Assembly (NCBI RefSeq): GCF_004296575.1
Contig: NZ_SAYT01000009.1
Span: forward strand, 1-64,000
Length of the DNA: 64,000 bases
Direction: 5' to 3'
Source of the DNA: Dyella amyloliquefaciens
GTDB taxonomy: Bacteria; Pseudomonadota; Gammaproteobacteria; Xanthomonadales; Rhodanobacteraceae
This document shows, one piece after another, positions 51,722 through 61,426 of the stretch. The position numbers and the translations under genes are program-made. Each line of letters opens with the position of its first letter. Within the stretch, counting starts at the first letter, position 1. The notes under the pieces were generated by a model. The model saw only the letters and a list, made by a program, of their open reading frames with translations. It searched no databases and was not told the DNA's origin.

Positions 51722-54268
51722 TCAATCCGACGGCCCAGGCGCCAGCACTTCACGCTGACCGTTGATGCCCATCGACGATACGAGCCCGGCAGCTTCCATC
51801 GCCTCGACCAGTCGCGCCGCGCGGTTGTATCCAATGCGGAACTGGCGTTGCACGAAAGAGATCGAGGCACGGCGCGAGCGCAACACGAACGCGGCGGCTT
51901 CGTCGTACAACGGATCGAGTTCGGCATCGCCGCCTTCTTCGGCGAACAGCTCGCCGGAACCTTCGCTCGGTGGTCCCGCGAGGATCTCGTCCTTGTAGTC
52001 CGGCTCACCGTACAACTTGAGATGCGCCACCACGCGATGCACTTCCTCGTCGGCAACGAAGGCGCCGTGGATGCGCTGTGGATAACCCGTGCCCGGTGGC
52101 AGGAACAGCATGTCGCCCTGACCGAGCAGGCTTTCAGCTCCCATCTGGTCGAGGATAGTGCGCGAGTCGATCTTGCTTGATACCTGGAAGGCGACGCGCG
52201 TGGGGATGTTGGCCTTGATCAGACCGGTGATCACATCCACCGACGGTCGCTGCGTGGCGAGGATGAGATGAATGCCCGCGGCACGTGCTTTCTGCGCCAG
52301 TCGCGCAATCAGTTCTTCGATCTTCTTGCCCGCGACCATCATCAGGTCGGCCAGCTCGTCGATCACTACCACGATCATCGGCAATGTATCGAGCAGCTCA
52401 GGTACTTCCGGATGCACAGGGAAGGGGTTCATCAACGGACGTCCAGACGCCCGTGCCTCACGCACCTTCTGGTTGAAGCCGGCAAGGTTGCGCACGCGCA
52501 GGTCGGACATCAGCCGATAGCGGTTCTCCATCTCGCCCACGCACCAGGCCAGCGCGTTGGCGGCGAGCTTCATGTCGGTGACCACGGGCGCGAGCAGATG
52601 CGGAATGCCTTCGTAGACCGAAAGCTCCAGCATCTTCGGATCGATCATGATCATGCGCACGTCATCTGGCGTGGCCTTGTACAGCATCGACAGGATCATC
52701 GCGTTCACCGCGACCGACTTGCCCGAACCCGTGGTACCTGCGACCAGCATGTGCGGCGCCTTGGCGAGATCCGCCACCACCGGTTCGCCGGTGATGCCCT
52801 TGCCCATCGCGAGCGTGAGCAGCGAATCGGAATCGCGGTACTCGACGGAGTCGAGAATCTCGGACAGCGCAATCATCTGGCGCTGTTCGTTCGGCAGCTC
52901 CAGCCCCATGCAGGTCTTGCCGGGAATCGTCTCCACGACGCGAACGGACGTCCTGCCCAGGCCGCGCGCCAGATCCTTCATCAGGGCGACGATCTGGTTG
53001 CCGCGCACGCCCACGGCCGGCTCCACTTCAAACCGCGTGATCACCGGACCTGCCGATGCGCCGACAACGGATACCGGTACCTTGAACTCGCGCAGTCGCT
53101 GCTCGATCAGTTCGCCGGTTTCCGCCAGCTGTGCATCGTCAATGAGCGCGGTTTCGGAACGCGGCGCCGCCAGCAGGGAAAGCGGCGGCAACATGGCATT
53201 CGAAGGCTGGCGGGGTGGGGCAACGGGACGCGGCGATGAAACGACCACCTGCGCGGAAACCAGCTCGTCGTCGTTGGCCGCGATGCTGCGCCCTTGTACT
53301 GGCGCGGACGACATCGGTGCCGTGATCGGTACGACCTCCACCTCGAATGCCGTCTCGGTCGGTGGCGCCGTGGCGCTCAACATCGGTTCGGGCGTTGCCT
53401 GGATATCCACCGCCAGGGGCGGTGCAAAGGCGGTTGTTGCCGCGGGGACCATAGGCGGCGCCGGTTCTTCTGCGCGCATCGCAGCTTCGGCAGCTCGCGA
53501 CACGATGGACGACGCAGCGGGTGCGAATGCACTCGCACCGATGGTCGTCTTGGCGGTGGCACGGCCCGAAAGCATGGCCGGCGGGGAGGTGGCGCGCCCA
53601 TGCTTGGGCATCAACCACGGTTCGCGGATGACCGTTTCCTGCCGGGCGGCATGACGCGCACGGGACGGCCAAGCGGGGACGGTCGATTGCGAAATATCAG
53701 GGTCTGGCGCGGTACGCGGCGGCACCGGTGGCGCTGGTGCCTGGGTTCGGCGTTGCTCGACCGAAGGCGTGCGACGAGGCTTGTCGGAAGCGCTCTCGCG
53801 GCGACGCACCGCGCCGCTGGCGCGACGGCCGCTTTTCGTCTTGCCGCGTCGCGCCGCCATGCCGTCGACAGCGTGTTGAAGCAGGGCAGCAAGAACATCG
53901 ATGCCTGCAGAGATTCGCTGGAAGATCGCCCGCCAGCCAACCCCGAGATACCACGGCAGCGCGGCGGCGAGCACCGCCAGCATCACGCACGTCGTCAGCC
54001 ATCCGCCGAGCCATCCGCCAAGGCCATGCGAGAGCGCGCGGCACACCGTGCCGCCAAGCTGCGGATCATCGGTGTACTGGTCAACAACCAGCCCCTCGAG
54101 CGTTGCGCTGGCGACCAGCACCAGCAGCGCGCCCAGCCAGAAGCGGATCGTTCCCTGCCCGCCTGTGGATAACTTGCGGCGCGCGACCAGCGAATGGCCG
54201 AGACGCCAGAACAGGGGAGCCAACCAGAGGGTGGACAGCCCGAAGCCGCCAAAGAGAAAAGAAAGCAT
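51722..54268 (-). CDS. ftsK: DNA translocase FtsK/SpoIIIE family
   Basis: An 848-residue DNA motor. The N-terminus has about three membrane spans ([55 protein letters not shown]), fewer than the usual four, because the frame opens at what would be the second. A Pro/Ala-rich linker covers residues ~140-370. The motor has Walker A GTTGSGKS and [17 protein letters not shown]; the C-terminal gamma winged helix ([26 protein letters not shown]) reads KOPS sites. It coordinates chromosome dimer resolution with XerCD. A perfect DnaA 9-mer lies in each half of the gene. Confidence 0.93.
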   Translation of the reverse strand: MLSFLFGGFGLSTLWLAPLFWRLGHSLVARRKLSTGGQGTIRFWLGALLVLVASATLEGLVVDQYTDDPQLGGTVCRALSHGLGGWLGGWLTTCVMLAVLAAALPWYLGVGWRAIFQRISAGIDVLAALLQHAVDGMAARRGKTKSGRRASGAVRRRESASDKPRRTPSVEQRRTQAPAPPVPPRTAPDPDISQSTVPAWPSRARHAARQETVIREPWLMPKHGRATSPPAMLSGRATAKTTIGASAFAPAASSIVSRAAEAAMRAEEPAPPMVPAATTAFAPPLAVDIQATPEPMLSATAPPTETAFEVEVVPITAPMSSAPVQGRSIAANDDELVSAQVVVSSPRPVAPPRQPSNAMLPPLSLLAAPRSETALIDDAQLAETGELIEQRLREFKVPVSVVGASAGPVITRFEVEPAVGVRGNQIVALMKDLARGLGRTSVRVVETIPGKTCMGLELPNEQRQMIALSEILDSVEYRDSDSLLTLAMGKGITGEPVVADLAKAPHMLVAGTTGSGKSVAVNAMILSMLYKATPDDVRMIMIDPKMLELSVYEGIPHLLAPVVTDMKLAANALAWCVGEMENRYRLMSDLRVRNLAGFNQKVREARASGRPLMNPFPVHPEVPELLDTLPMIVVVIDELADLMMVAGKKIEELIARLAQKARAAGIHLILATQRPSVDVITGLIKANIPTRVAFQVSSKIDSRTILDQMGAESLLGQGDMLFLPPGTGYPQRIHGAFVADEEVHRVVAHLKLYGEPDYKDEILAGPPSEGSGELFAEEGGDAELDPLYDEAAAFVLRSRRASISFVQRQFRIGYNRAARLVEAMEAAGLVSSMGINGQREVLAPGPSD

Positions 54269-54373
54269 GCCTGAGTGTTCGGAGCCGCAGCGTGCAAACT
54301 CAGCATGTTAGCGCCAATGCCTGATAAGCGTCAGCAGAAAAGCCCGTAACAGTCTGACGGAAATAGACTGGGG

Positions 54374-55714
54374 CTATTTTCCAATGCAGAACGAACTGAA
54401 GATCGCCCCCAGCAGGTCGTCGCTGGTATAGGTGCCGGTGATCTCGCCTAGGGCGTGCTGGGCCTGGCGCAGTTCTTCGGCGGCAAGCTCGCCGGCCTGG
54501 GTCAGGCGCAGCACTTCGTCTGCGCGATCGAGGTGGTACTCGACCTGTTCCAGCGCCAGCACATGGCGGCGGCGTGCGCTGAAGGCTCCTTCGCCACTGC
54601 CGGCGCCGGCCAGTTGCTTGAGGTGATCGCGCAAGGCGTCCAGGCCTTCGCCAGTTTTCGCTGACGCCCAGACCCAGATCGCTTCGTCGCGTTCTTCGTA
54701 GCGCGCACCGGCCTGGTCGATGTCGATCTTGTTGACCAGTACCAGGCGCTCGACGCTGGTCGGCAGGTCTGCCAGCAGCGAGAGATCGTGTTCGGCGTGC
54801 TGCGCATCGGTCACCAGCAAGGCGACATCGGCGCGCGCGAGTTCGCCGTGGGCACGGCGCACGCCTTCCTGTTCGACCGGATCATTGGTTTCGCGCAGGC
54901 CTGCGGTATCGGCGAGCTCAAGCGCAATGCCATCGAGGCTCAGGTGCTCACGCAGTACGTCGCGCGTGGTACCGGCAATGTCGGTGACGATGGCGCGATC
55001 GCTGCCCGACAGTGCATTCAGCAAACTGGACTTGCCGGCATTTGGACGTCCGATGATCGCGACTCGCAGGCCATCGTTGAGCCGCACACCACGTTGCGCT
55101 TCACGAAGGAGTTCGGCCTGCCGTGCGCGCAAAGCATCAAGCTTCTGCATGATCGCGGGATCGGCGAGGAAGTCGATTTCCTCTTCGGGAAAATCGATGG
55201 CTGCTTCGATGTGCACGCGCAATCCGATCAGCGACTGCAGCAGCTCGTGCACCTTGTGCGAAAACACGCCTTCCATCGAACGCAGGGCGGCACGCGCGCC
55301 CGCCTGCGAGCGCGCGGCAATCAGGTCGGCCACGGCTTCGGCCTGCGCCAGGTCGAGTTTGCCGTTCAAGAAGGCTCGTTCTGTGAACTCGCCGGGCCGG
55401 GCCAACCGCGCGCCCATCGCACAGACACGACGCAAAAGCGCATCGAGCAACACGGGGCTGCCGTGACCCTGCAGTTCCAGCACGTGTTCACCGGTGTAAG
55501 AGGCGGGGCCCGGGAAATAGAGCAGCAGGCCGCGATCGATCAATTCACCGTCGCGGTCGCGGAAAGGTGTGAAGTGCGCGCGACGCGGCTCCGGCTCGCG
55601 ACCGAGCAGCTCACAGGCAATAGCCGGCACGGCCGGGCCTGACACGCGCAGGATGCCGACACCGGCGGCGCCGGGTGCGCTCGCAATGGCGGCTATGGTG
55701 TCGGTGGAAATCAT
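54374..55714 (-). CDS. mnmE: tRNA uridine-5-carboxymethylaminomethyl modification GTPase MnmE
   Basis: A 446-residue GTPase that, with MnmG, modifies U34 of tRNAs. The start MISTDTIAAIASAPGAAGVG matches the family. G1 GRPNAGKSS, G2/G3 (IAGTTRD, DTAGLRE), G4 NKID and the C-terminal FCIGK with the essential Cys are present. It follows yidC on the minus strand, as near many origins, after a 400-base repeat-bearing gap. Confidence 0.97.
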   Translation of the reverse strand: MISTDTIAAIASAPGAAGVGILRVSGPAVPAIACELLGREPEPRRAHFTPFRDRDGELIDRGLLLYFPGPASYTGEHVLELQGHGSPVLLDALLRRVCAMGARLARPGEFTERAFLNGKLDLAQAEAVADLIAARSQAGARAALRSMEGVFSHKVHELLQSLIGLRVHIEAAIDFPEEEIDFLADPAIMQKLDALRARQAELLREAQRGVRLNDGLRVAIIGRPNAGKSSLLNALSGSDRAIVTDIAGTTRDVLREHLSLDGIALELADTAGLRETNDPVEQEGVRRAHGELARADVALLVTDAQHAEHDLSLLADLPTSVERLVLVNKIDIDQAGARYEERDEAIWVWASAKTGEGLDALRDHLKQLAGAGSGEGAFSARRRHVLALEQVEYHLDRADEVLRLTQAGELAAEELRQAQHALGEITGTYTSDDLLGAIFSSFCIGK

Positions 55715-55853
55715 GAATCGAATTATGCAGGGTGGTCGCGCTGCTGAGGAGTTTGGTTTGGCGCCTGCGGGCCGCGTGATCGTGTCCTTGCCCGCTTTTC
55801 TTTTCCCTGTGCGCGGCCGTACCTCGCACCGGTAAGCATGTTCTTCATTTTTC

Positions 55854-56011
55854 AGAGCGGGTGGCCAACTTCGGTAGCCACCCACCACTAACGCTCTGCC
55901 CGCGGCTTAATCGGCAACCTGGCTCCAACCCAGCCTTAGGCCAGGCCCAAGCCAGAACAACAACACCCGAAGACCGAGGCGAAAGGCCTCGCGCACAGGG
56001 TGCGCTCCTAC
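55854..56011. repeat. Stem-loop and single REP-like element between mnmE and yidC
   Basis: The 400-base gap 55,715-56,114 has no supported gene. Bases 55,854-55,897 hold nested inverted repeats (AGAGCG outer, GGGTGGC/GCCACCC inner). Bases 55,988-56,011 are a REP-like copy with CGCGCACAGGGTGCGCTCC, preceded by the same GACCGAGGCGAAA linker found at the two other composite blocks. The yidC terminator ends the gap. Confidence 0.65.
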
Positions 56012-56065
56012 AGAAAGAGGGGAGGTGAGTTGTGCCGACGAACGAGAGCCGCCTCCGTGGCGCAA

Positions 56066-56097
56066 AAAGAAAAAAGCCGCATCAGCGGCCTTTTTCT
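56066..56097 (-). terminator. Rho-independent terminator of the rpmH-rnpA-yidC unit
   Basis: AAAAAGGCCGC, loop TGAT and GCGGCTTTTTT, read on the minus strand, form a bidirectional-type terminator with flanking A and T runs, 18 bases after the yidC stop. Confidence 0.88.
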
Positions 56098-56114
56098 CCA
56101 ACCTGCGGCGGTAC

Positions 56115-57809
56115 TCAGTCTGCCTTGGCCGCGTCCGCGCGCTCCACGCTGCGCGTGATCAGCCACTGCTGCGTCAGGCTGGTCAGGCCGTTGACCACCC
56201 AGTACAGCACCAGGCCGGCCGGGAAGAACAGGAACATGAAGCCGAACACCACCGGCATCACCTTCATCATCTTCTGCTGCGCCGGGTCCATGCCCGCGGC
56301 AGCCGGCGTGAGCCACTGCGTGGCAAGCATCACCAGGATGTAGATCACCGGCAGCACGAAGAACGGATCGGGCGCGGAGAGGTCATGGATCCAGCCGAAG
56401 AACGGCGAGTGGCGCAGTTCCACGCTTTCCATCAGCACGCGGTACAGACCAAAGAACACCGGCATGGTGATCAGGATCGGCAGGCAGCCCGACATCGGGT
56501 TGACCTTCTCCTTCTTGTACAGCTCCATCATGGCCTGCTGCATCTTCATCTTGTCGTCGCCGTAACGCTCCTTGAGAGCGGTTACGCGCGGCTGCAGCTT
56601 GCGCATCTTGGCGCCGGAGCGGAACTGCGCGGCCGTGAGCTTCCACAGCGCGCCCTTCAGCAGCAGCACCAGCAGGATGATCGCCACACCCCAGTTGCCG
56701 CTGATCGCGTGCAGCTGCGACAGCAGCCAGTGCAGCGGCTGCGCCACCACGGTCAGCAAGCCGTAGTTGGTGGTGAGATCGAGGCCCGGCGCCACGGTGT
56801 CGAGCGTGCCCTGCAGCTTCGGACCGACATAAAGACGCGACGCAGTGGCAACGCTCTGGCCCGGGGCCACGCTCAGCGACGGACCCACGGCGCGGATCAG
56901 GTAGACCGGCTGGGCCGTATCCGGGTTGATCACGCTGGTGCTGTAGGTGTTGGCGTCCTGTGCACCCGGAATCCAGGCGACGAAGAAGTAGTGCTGCAGC
57001 ATCGATACCCAGCCACCGGTGATCGCGTGGTTCAGCGGCTTCTTGGCGAAGTCGGTGAAGGGCAGCGTGGACATCTTGTCTTCGGGGCTGTACCAGGCCG
57101 CGCCATAGAAGCTGTGCGAGGACGGGTCGCTGAAGTTCTGCCACCAGCTCTTCTGCTGGACGGGGGCCACGCGCTGCAGCTGCTCGTAGGCGTTGCCCTG
57201 CCATGCGGTGCTGCCGCCGTTCTCGATCTTCTGGTCGAGGTTGACCACATAGCTGCCGCGCTTGAGCGCGAAGGTCTTGGTGACCTTCAGGCCCGAGGCA
57301 TCGGTCCAGGTCAGGTCGACCTTGAGTTCGTCCTGGCCCTGCGCCAGCGCATAGCTGGTCTGCGCGGCCTGGAACACGGCGCGGTGATCGGGCGCCGTGC
57401 CCTGATTGCTCACCAGGCCGGTCTGCGCGACGAAGTACTGCGAACGCTCGTCATCGAGCAGGCGCACCGGCGCCGGGTCCGGGTCCTTCTTGGTGCGCGG
57501 CACCGAGGGATAGTTGAGCAGTTCCGAACGCACCACCGTGCCGCCGCGGGTATCCACGGTGAGGCGCAGCACGTCGGTGCTGAGGGTGATGAGTTGCGCG
57601 GACGCTTCGGTCGTCGTGCCCGGCACGGCGGCGGTCGCGGCCGGTGCGGCGGCACCTGGGACGCTGGCGTCAGCGGCGGGTACGGCTGCGCTGGAGGAGG
57701 AGGCAACGGCAGGCTGCGGCTGCGGGCCGTAATCCTTCTCCCAGGCCATGAACAGCAAGTAGGCCACGGCCAGCAGGGCGAAGATGAGGAACGTGCGCGT
57801 TTGATTCAT
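56115..57809 (-). CDS. yidC: Membrane protein insertase YidC
   Basis: A 564-residue inner-membrane insertase. The N-terminal span (TRTFLIFALLAVAYLLFMAW) is followed by an Ala/Pro-rich linker, the large periplasmic domain and the conserved 60KD_IMP core (LHAISGNWGVAIILLVLLLK, MSGCLPILITMPVFFGLYRV, FFPAGLVLYWVVNGLTSL). It inserts membrane proteins with or without SecYEG. The rnpA stop lies 57 bases upstream; yidD, which often sits between them, is absent. Confidence 0.96.
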   Translation of the reverse strand: MNQTRTFLIFALLAVAYLLFMAWEKDYGPQPQPAVASSSSAAVPAADASVPGAAAPAATAAVPGTTTEASAQLITLSTDVLRLTVDTRGGTVVRSELLNYPSVPRTKKDPDPAPVRLLDDERSQYFVAQTGLVSNQGTAPDHRAVFQAAQTSYALAQGQDELKVDLTWTDASGLKVTKTFALKRGSYVVNLDQKIENGGSTAWQGNAYEQLQRVAPVQQKSWWQNFSDPSSHSFYGAAWYSPEDKMSTLPFTDFAKKPLNHAITGGWVSMLQHYFFVAWIPGAQDANTYSTSVINPDTAQPVYLIRAVGPSLSVAPGQSVATASRLYVGPKLQGTLDTVAPGLDLTTNYGLLTVVAQPLHWLLSQLHAISGNWGVAIILLVLLLKGALWKLTAAQFRSGAKMRKLQPRVTALKERYGDDKMKMQQAMMELYKKEKVNPMSGCLPILITMPVFFGLYRVLMESVELRHSPFFGWIHDLSAPDPFFVLPVIYILVMLATQWLTPAAAGMDPAQQKMMKVMPVVFGFMFLFFPAGLVLYWVVNGLTSLTQQWLITRSVERADAAKAD

Positions 57810-57866
57810 CGCGGAGCAGATCCGGTGCATGCCACGACGCTTGGCCGCGGAAGAGGGTGGAAAAGG

Positions 57867-58265
57867 TCAACGCACGATTGTGCCGGCCGCATAGCCAGGC
57901 TTCAATGTGGCCTCGAGCCTCACGGAACGCAGTTTCTTCCAGAGCAGCTGCAATTCATCGAGCAGCTCGGGGCCCGGCAGGTGAACGGCCTGCTCGCGCG
58001 CCATCACCATGAGGTCGATGGGCGGAAGCTCAAGGCGGTGGCGCCGGAAAGATTCGCGCACCAGGCGCTTGATGCGGTTGCGATCGACCGCGCGCTTGGA
58101 CACGCGCTTGGAAATGGCCAGCCCCATGCGGGGTTGATCCAGGCCGTTCGGACGATAGCGCACAGAAAAACAGCGGCCGCCGAAGCGGCCGCTGACATGA
58201 CGCAGGGCAGCGAAGTCACCGGCGCGGCGAAGCCGCGCCTCGCGCGGCAGGCCGGCGGCACGCAT
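57867..58265 (-). CDS. rnpA: Ribonuclease P protein component
   Basis: A 132-residue basic protein that binds RNase P RNA. The RNR motif region VDRNRIKRLVRESFRRHRLE (residues ~63-82) is diagnostic, with FSVRYRPN and MGLAISKRVSKRA before it. The start at 58,265 was chosen because upstream codons overlap rpmH. It follows rpmH by 14 bases and precedes yidC. Confidence 0.95.
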   Translation of the reverse strand: MRAAGLPREARLRRAGDFAALRHVSGRFGGRCFSVRYRPNGLDQPRMGLAISKRVSKRAVDRNRIKRLVRESFRRHRLELPPIDLMVMAREQAVHLPGPELLDELQLLWKKLRSVRLEATLKPGYAAGTIVR

Positions 58266-58279
58266 GATGAGCGCGCCGC

Positions 58280-58417
58280 TTACGGGATGAGACGCTTGCG
58301 ACCCTTGGCGCGACGCGCGTTCAGGATCTTGCGGCCGTCGGCCGTCGCCATGCGGGCGCGGAAGCCGTGGGTACGGGCGCGCTTGAGCTTGCTGGGCTGG
58401 AAGGTTCGCTTCGACAT
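58280..58417 (-). CDS. rpmH: 50S ribosomal protein L34
   Basis: A 45-residue ribosomal protein, [20 protein letters not shown] then [20 protein letters not shown] and KRLIP; this is the full L34 pattern. It is read on the minus strand just upstream of rnpA and is preceded by a good sigma-70 promoter at 58,455-58,484. Confidence 0.97.
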   Translation of the reverse strand: MSKRTFQPSKLKRARTHGFRARMATADGRKILNARRAKGRKRLIP

Positions 58418-58454
58418 GGCTTAGTCCGAAGTTAAAGTGATAAAAAGGTTGGAA

Positions 58455-58484
58455 ATTATGCGGGGTTACAAAGGGTGCTGTCAA
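58455..58484 (-). promoter_or_regulatory. Sigma-70 promoter of rpmH-rnpA-yidC
   Basis: On the minus strand TTGACA (58,479-58,484) and CATAAT (58,455-58,460) are separated by 18 bases, about 37 bases before the rpmH ATG. Confidence 0.75.
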
Positions 58485-58501
58485 ATCCCTGCTGAAAAGG
58501 G

Positions 58502-58545
58502 TTGACAGAAGCCTGTTGGCTTCCTGTGGATATCCATGTGGATAT
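58502..58545 (+). promoter_or_regulatory. dnaA promoter region with two DnaA-box-like sites
   Basis: TTGACA at 58,502-58,507 is a likely -35, followed by the inverted repeat GAAGCC-TGTT-GGCTTC. Two copies of TGTGGATAT (58,525-58,533 and 58,537-58,545) differ from a perfect DnaA box by one base and overlap the expected -10, which would suit autorepression by DnaA. Confidence 0.6.
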
Positions 58546-58630
58546 CCCTCCCATGAAGGAGGGTTCGTGCTGCTAGACTTGCCGGTCCACCCCGCGCGAA
58601 AGCGCTCCTTCCAGTGGTTGAAAAGTATCC

Positions 58631-59986
58631 ATGAGTGACCTGTGGCGGCGCTGTCTCGAGCGTCTCGAGGGCGAATTGAACGCCGAAGACCTGCACACCT
58701 GGCTGATGCCGCTGCAGGCGCGCGACGACACCCACGGTCTGCAGCTGTTCGCCCCCAATCCGTACACCCTGGACACGGTCCGCGAGCGCTACCTGGCGCG
58801 CATCGAGACGGTGATCAGCCAGCTGACCGGCCATGAGCTGACCGTAAAGCTCGAGGTCGGCTCCAGCTCGCCCCGCGCCACGGCCAGTGGCAGGGCCGCC
58901 AGTGCACAGCCCAAGGCTGCGCCGGCGCCCGCCCCGGTGGCGGTGGAACCGGTGGCCCCCAGCTTTACCCACAACCTGGACCCGCACTACACCTTCGAGA
59001 CCTTCGTCGAGGGCAAGTCCAACCAGCTGGGCAAGGCCGCCGCCATGCAGGTGGCGATGAACCCGGGCCGCGCCTACAACCCGCTGCTGCTGTACGGCGG
59101 CACCGGCCTGGGCAAGACCCACCTGATGCACGCCACCGGCAACCTGATGCGCGAGCGCAATCCGGACTTCAAGGTGCTGTACCTGCGTTCGGAGCAGTTC
59201 GTCGGCTCGATGATCGAGGCGCTGCGCACCAAGAGCATGGACGAGTTCAAGCGCCGCTTCCGCTCGGTGGACGCGCTGCTGATCGACGACATCCAGTTCT
59301 TCGCTGGCAAGGACACCACGCAGGAAGAGTTTTTCCACACCTTCAATGCGCTGTTCGAGTCCAAGCAACAGATCATCCTGACCTGCGACCGCTATCCGAA
59401 GGAAGTGGACAAGCTCGAGCCACGGCTGAAGTCGCGCCTGGGCTGGGGCCTGTCGGTGGCGATCGAGCCGCCGGACTTCGAGACGCGCGCGGCGATCCTG
59501 CTCTCCAAGGCGCACGACAAGGGCGTCGCGGTGGGGGAGAACGTGGCGATGCTGCTGGCCAAGCGCATCCGCTCCAACGTGCGCGACCTCGAGGGCGCGC
59601 TCAACACGCTGGCCGCGCGCGCCAACTTCTACGGCAAGCCGATCACCATCGACTTCGCCGAGGAGACGCTGCGCGACCTGTTGGCCACGCACGCCCAGGC
59701 GGTGACCGTGCCCAACATCCAGAAGACGGTGGCCGACTACTACCAGGTGCGCCTGCAGGACCTGTTGTCCAAGCGTCGCGTGCGTTCGCTGGCGCGTCCG
59801 CGCCAGATCGCCATGGCGCTGTCCAAGGAATTGACCGAACACAGCCTGCCGGAGATTGGCGAGGCGTTCGGTGGCCGTGACCACACGACGGTGCTGCACG
59901 CCTGCCGCACCATCAAGAAGCTGTGCGAAACGGACACGAGGATGCGGCAGGATTGGGAACAGCTGATCCGCATCCTTACCGGCTGA
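58631..59986 (+). CDS. dnaA: Chromosomal replication initiator DnaA
   Basis: A 451-residue AAA+ initiator. Domain I ([20 protein letters not shown]), a linker rich in Ala/Pro, the AAA+ core with Walker [10 protein letters not shown] (about residue 157), DDIQFFAGK Walker B region, and domain IV with the DnaA-box-reading signature [14 protein letters not shown]. It starts the dnaA-dnaN-recF-gyrB cluster, with oriC directly downstream. Confidence 0.98.
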   Translation: MSDLWRRCLERLEGELNAEDLHTWLMPLQARDDTHGLQLFAPNPYTLDTVRERYLARIETVISQLTGHELTVKLEVGSSSPRATASGRAASAQPKAAPAPAPVAVEPVAPSFTHNLDPHYTFETFVEGKSNQLGKAAAMQVAMNPGRAYNPLLLYGGTGLGKTHLMHATGNLMRERNPDFKVLYLRSEQFVGSMIEALRTKSMDEFKRRFRSVDALLIDDIQFFAGKDTTQEEFFHTFNALFESKQQIILTCDRYPKEVDKLEPRLKSRLGWGLSVAIEPPDFETRAAILLSKAHDKGVAVGENVAMLLAKRIRSNVRDLEGALNTLAARANFYGKPITIDFAEETLRDLLATHAQAVTVPNIQKTVADYYQVRLQDLLSKRRVRSLARPRQIAMALSKELTEHSLPEIGEAFGGRDHTTVLHACRTIKKLCETDTRMRQDWEQLIRILTG

Positions 59987-60230
59987 GGCGGCTGTGCACT
60001 AAGTGCTTGAAAAGTACTGTGGCAACCTGTGGATAATAGGTGGACGATTTGGCCGGCAAAGTTATCCACATCTGGCCCACAGTCATCCAGCTTTTGGGAA
60101 CACAAGGTGAGAATCGCGCAAATGTTTGATTCTCAATGTTTTTTTTCGTTTTCAAAGTTATCCACGCCGCCTACCACCACTACAGAACTTCTTTTAAAAA
60201 CAGAAAAGCAGGTTTAGGGGAAGCGCATAC
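59987..60230. other. oriC: Predicted origin of replication oriC (dnaA-dnaN interval)
   Basis: A 244-base AT-rich gap. Perfect DnaA boxes: TGTGGATAA at 60,028-60,036 (minus) and TTATCCACA at 60,062-60,070 (plus); a one-mismatch box TTATCCACG at 60,158-60,166; a weaker TCATCCAGC near 60,084. Between them 60,119-60,157 is very A/T-rich (with an eight-T run), a candidate unwinding element. Position between dnaA and dnaN agrees with origins in related bacteria. Confidence 0.8.
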
Positions 60231-61331
60231 ATGCAATTCAGCATTCAAAGAGAAGCTCTGCTCAAACCGTTGCAGCAGGTCGTAGGCGTCGTCGAACGCC
60301 GCCAGACGCTGCCGGTTCTCGCCAACCTGCTGGTGAAAGTCGCCGACGGCAAAGTGTCGATGACGGGCACCGACCTCGAAGTCGAAATGGTGGCTACCAC
60401 GGCGGCCGATAAGCTGGTCGACGGTGAAATCACCATTCCCGCCCGCAAGCTGTTCGACATCGTTCGTGCGCTGCCCGACGGCGCGCAGATCGAACTGAAG
60501 CTCAATGGCGACCGCGTAGCCATGAATGCGGGCCGTAGCCGGTTCACCCTGGCCACGCTGCCTGCCACCGAATTCCCGACCATCGATGAAATCGAGTTGG
60601 TCGAGCGGGTCTCGCTTCCGGAAGAAGTTCTACGTGACCTGATGGAGCGCACTTCGTTCGCGATGGCGAATCAGGACGTGCGCTACTACTTGAACGGCAT
60701 GCTGCTGGATCTGCAGGAGCACACGCTGCGCTGCGTAGCCACCGACGGCCATCGCCTCGCCCTGAAGGAAACCAAGCTGGACAGCAAGGTGGCCGCACGC
60801 CGTCAGATCATCATTCCGCGTAAGGGCGTGAATGAGCTGGTCGGTTTGTTCGAAACCGGCGAAGGGCAGGTTGAGCTGGAGTTTGGCCGTAATCACCTCC
60901 GCGTCCGTCGTGGCGATGTCGTCTTCACCTCGAAGCTGATCGACGGCCGTTTCCCGGATTACGAAGCGGTGATTCCGCTTGGTGCCGACAAGCAGGCTAC
61001 GCTGGATCGCGAAGTGCTGCGTGGTGCCCTGCAACGTGCAGCGATTCTTTCCAACGAGAAGTACCGCGGCGTGAAGCTGGAACTGTCCCCGGGCAAGCTG
61101 CGCATCGTGGCGCACAACCCGGAGCAGGAAGAAGCCGTGGAAGAAGTCGAGGCAGAGACCGTAGTGTCGGATCTCGCGGTCGGCTTCAACGTCGGTTATC
61201 TGCTCGATGCGCTGGGTGCGCTGCGTGGTGATCGCGCTCGCCTCAACCTTCGCGATGCGCAGTCCAGCTGTCTGGTGCAGGAAGACGACAGCGACCAGGC
61301 TCGCCACGTGATCATGCCGCTGCGCCTCTGA
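60231..61331 (+). CDS. dnaN: DNA polymerase III beta sliding clamp
   Basis: A 366-residue clamp subunit. MQFSIQREALLKPLQQVVGV, RQTLPVLANLLVKV and the C-terminal RHVIMPLRL are typical. AGGGGAAG precedes the start. It forms a ring that tethers polymerase III and lies in the usual dnaA-dnaN-recF-gyrB order. Confidence 0.98.
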   Translation: MQFSIQREALLKPLQQVVGVVERRQTLPVLANLLVKVADGKVSMTGTDLEVEMVATTAADKLVDGEITIPARKLFDIVRALPDGAQIELKLNGDRVAMNAGRSRFTLATLPATEFPTIDEIELVERVSLPEEVLRDLMERTSFAMANQDVRYYLNGMLLDLQEHTLRCVATDGHRLALKETKLDSKVAARRQIIIPRKGVNELVGLFETGEGQVELEFGRNHLRVRRGDVVFTSKLIDGRFPDYEAVIPLGADKQATLDREVLRGALQRAAILSNEKYRGVKLELSPGKLRIVAHNPEQEEAVEEVEAETVVSDLAVGFNVGYLLDALGALRGDRARLNLRDAQSSCLVQEDDSDQARHVIMPLRL

Positions 61332-61372
61332 TGTCGGATAAGCGTTTGCCGATATCGGGCAAGCCGCATATG

Positions 61373-61405
61373 AACGCCGGGGTTGTCGCAAGACACCCCG
61401 GCGTT
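61373..61405 (+). terminator. Hairpin between dnaN and recF
   Basis: AACGCCGGGGT and ACCCCGGCGTT form a perfect 11-bp stem with an 11-base loop. It is followed by CTTGCG, not a T-run, so it may only attenuate or stabilise the dnaN message. Confidence 0.5.
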
Positions 61406-61426
61406 CTTGCGTCGAGGGCCCGCTGA

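Noticed and set aside
57810-57866. yidD between rnpA and yidC
   Set aside because: The gap is only 57 bases, too short for the ~75-residue YidD, and no frame there matches it.
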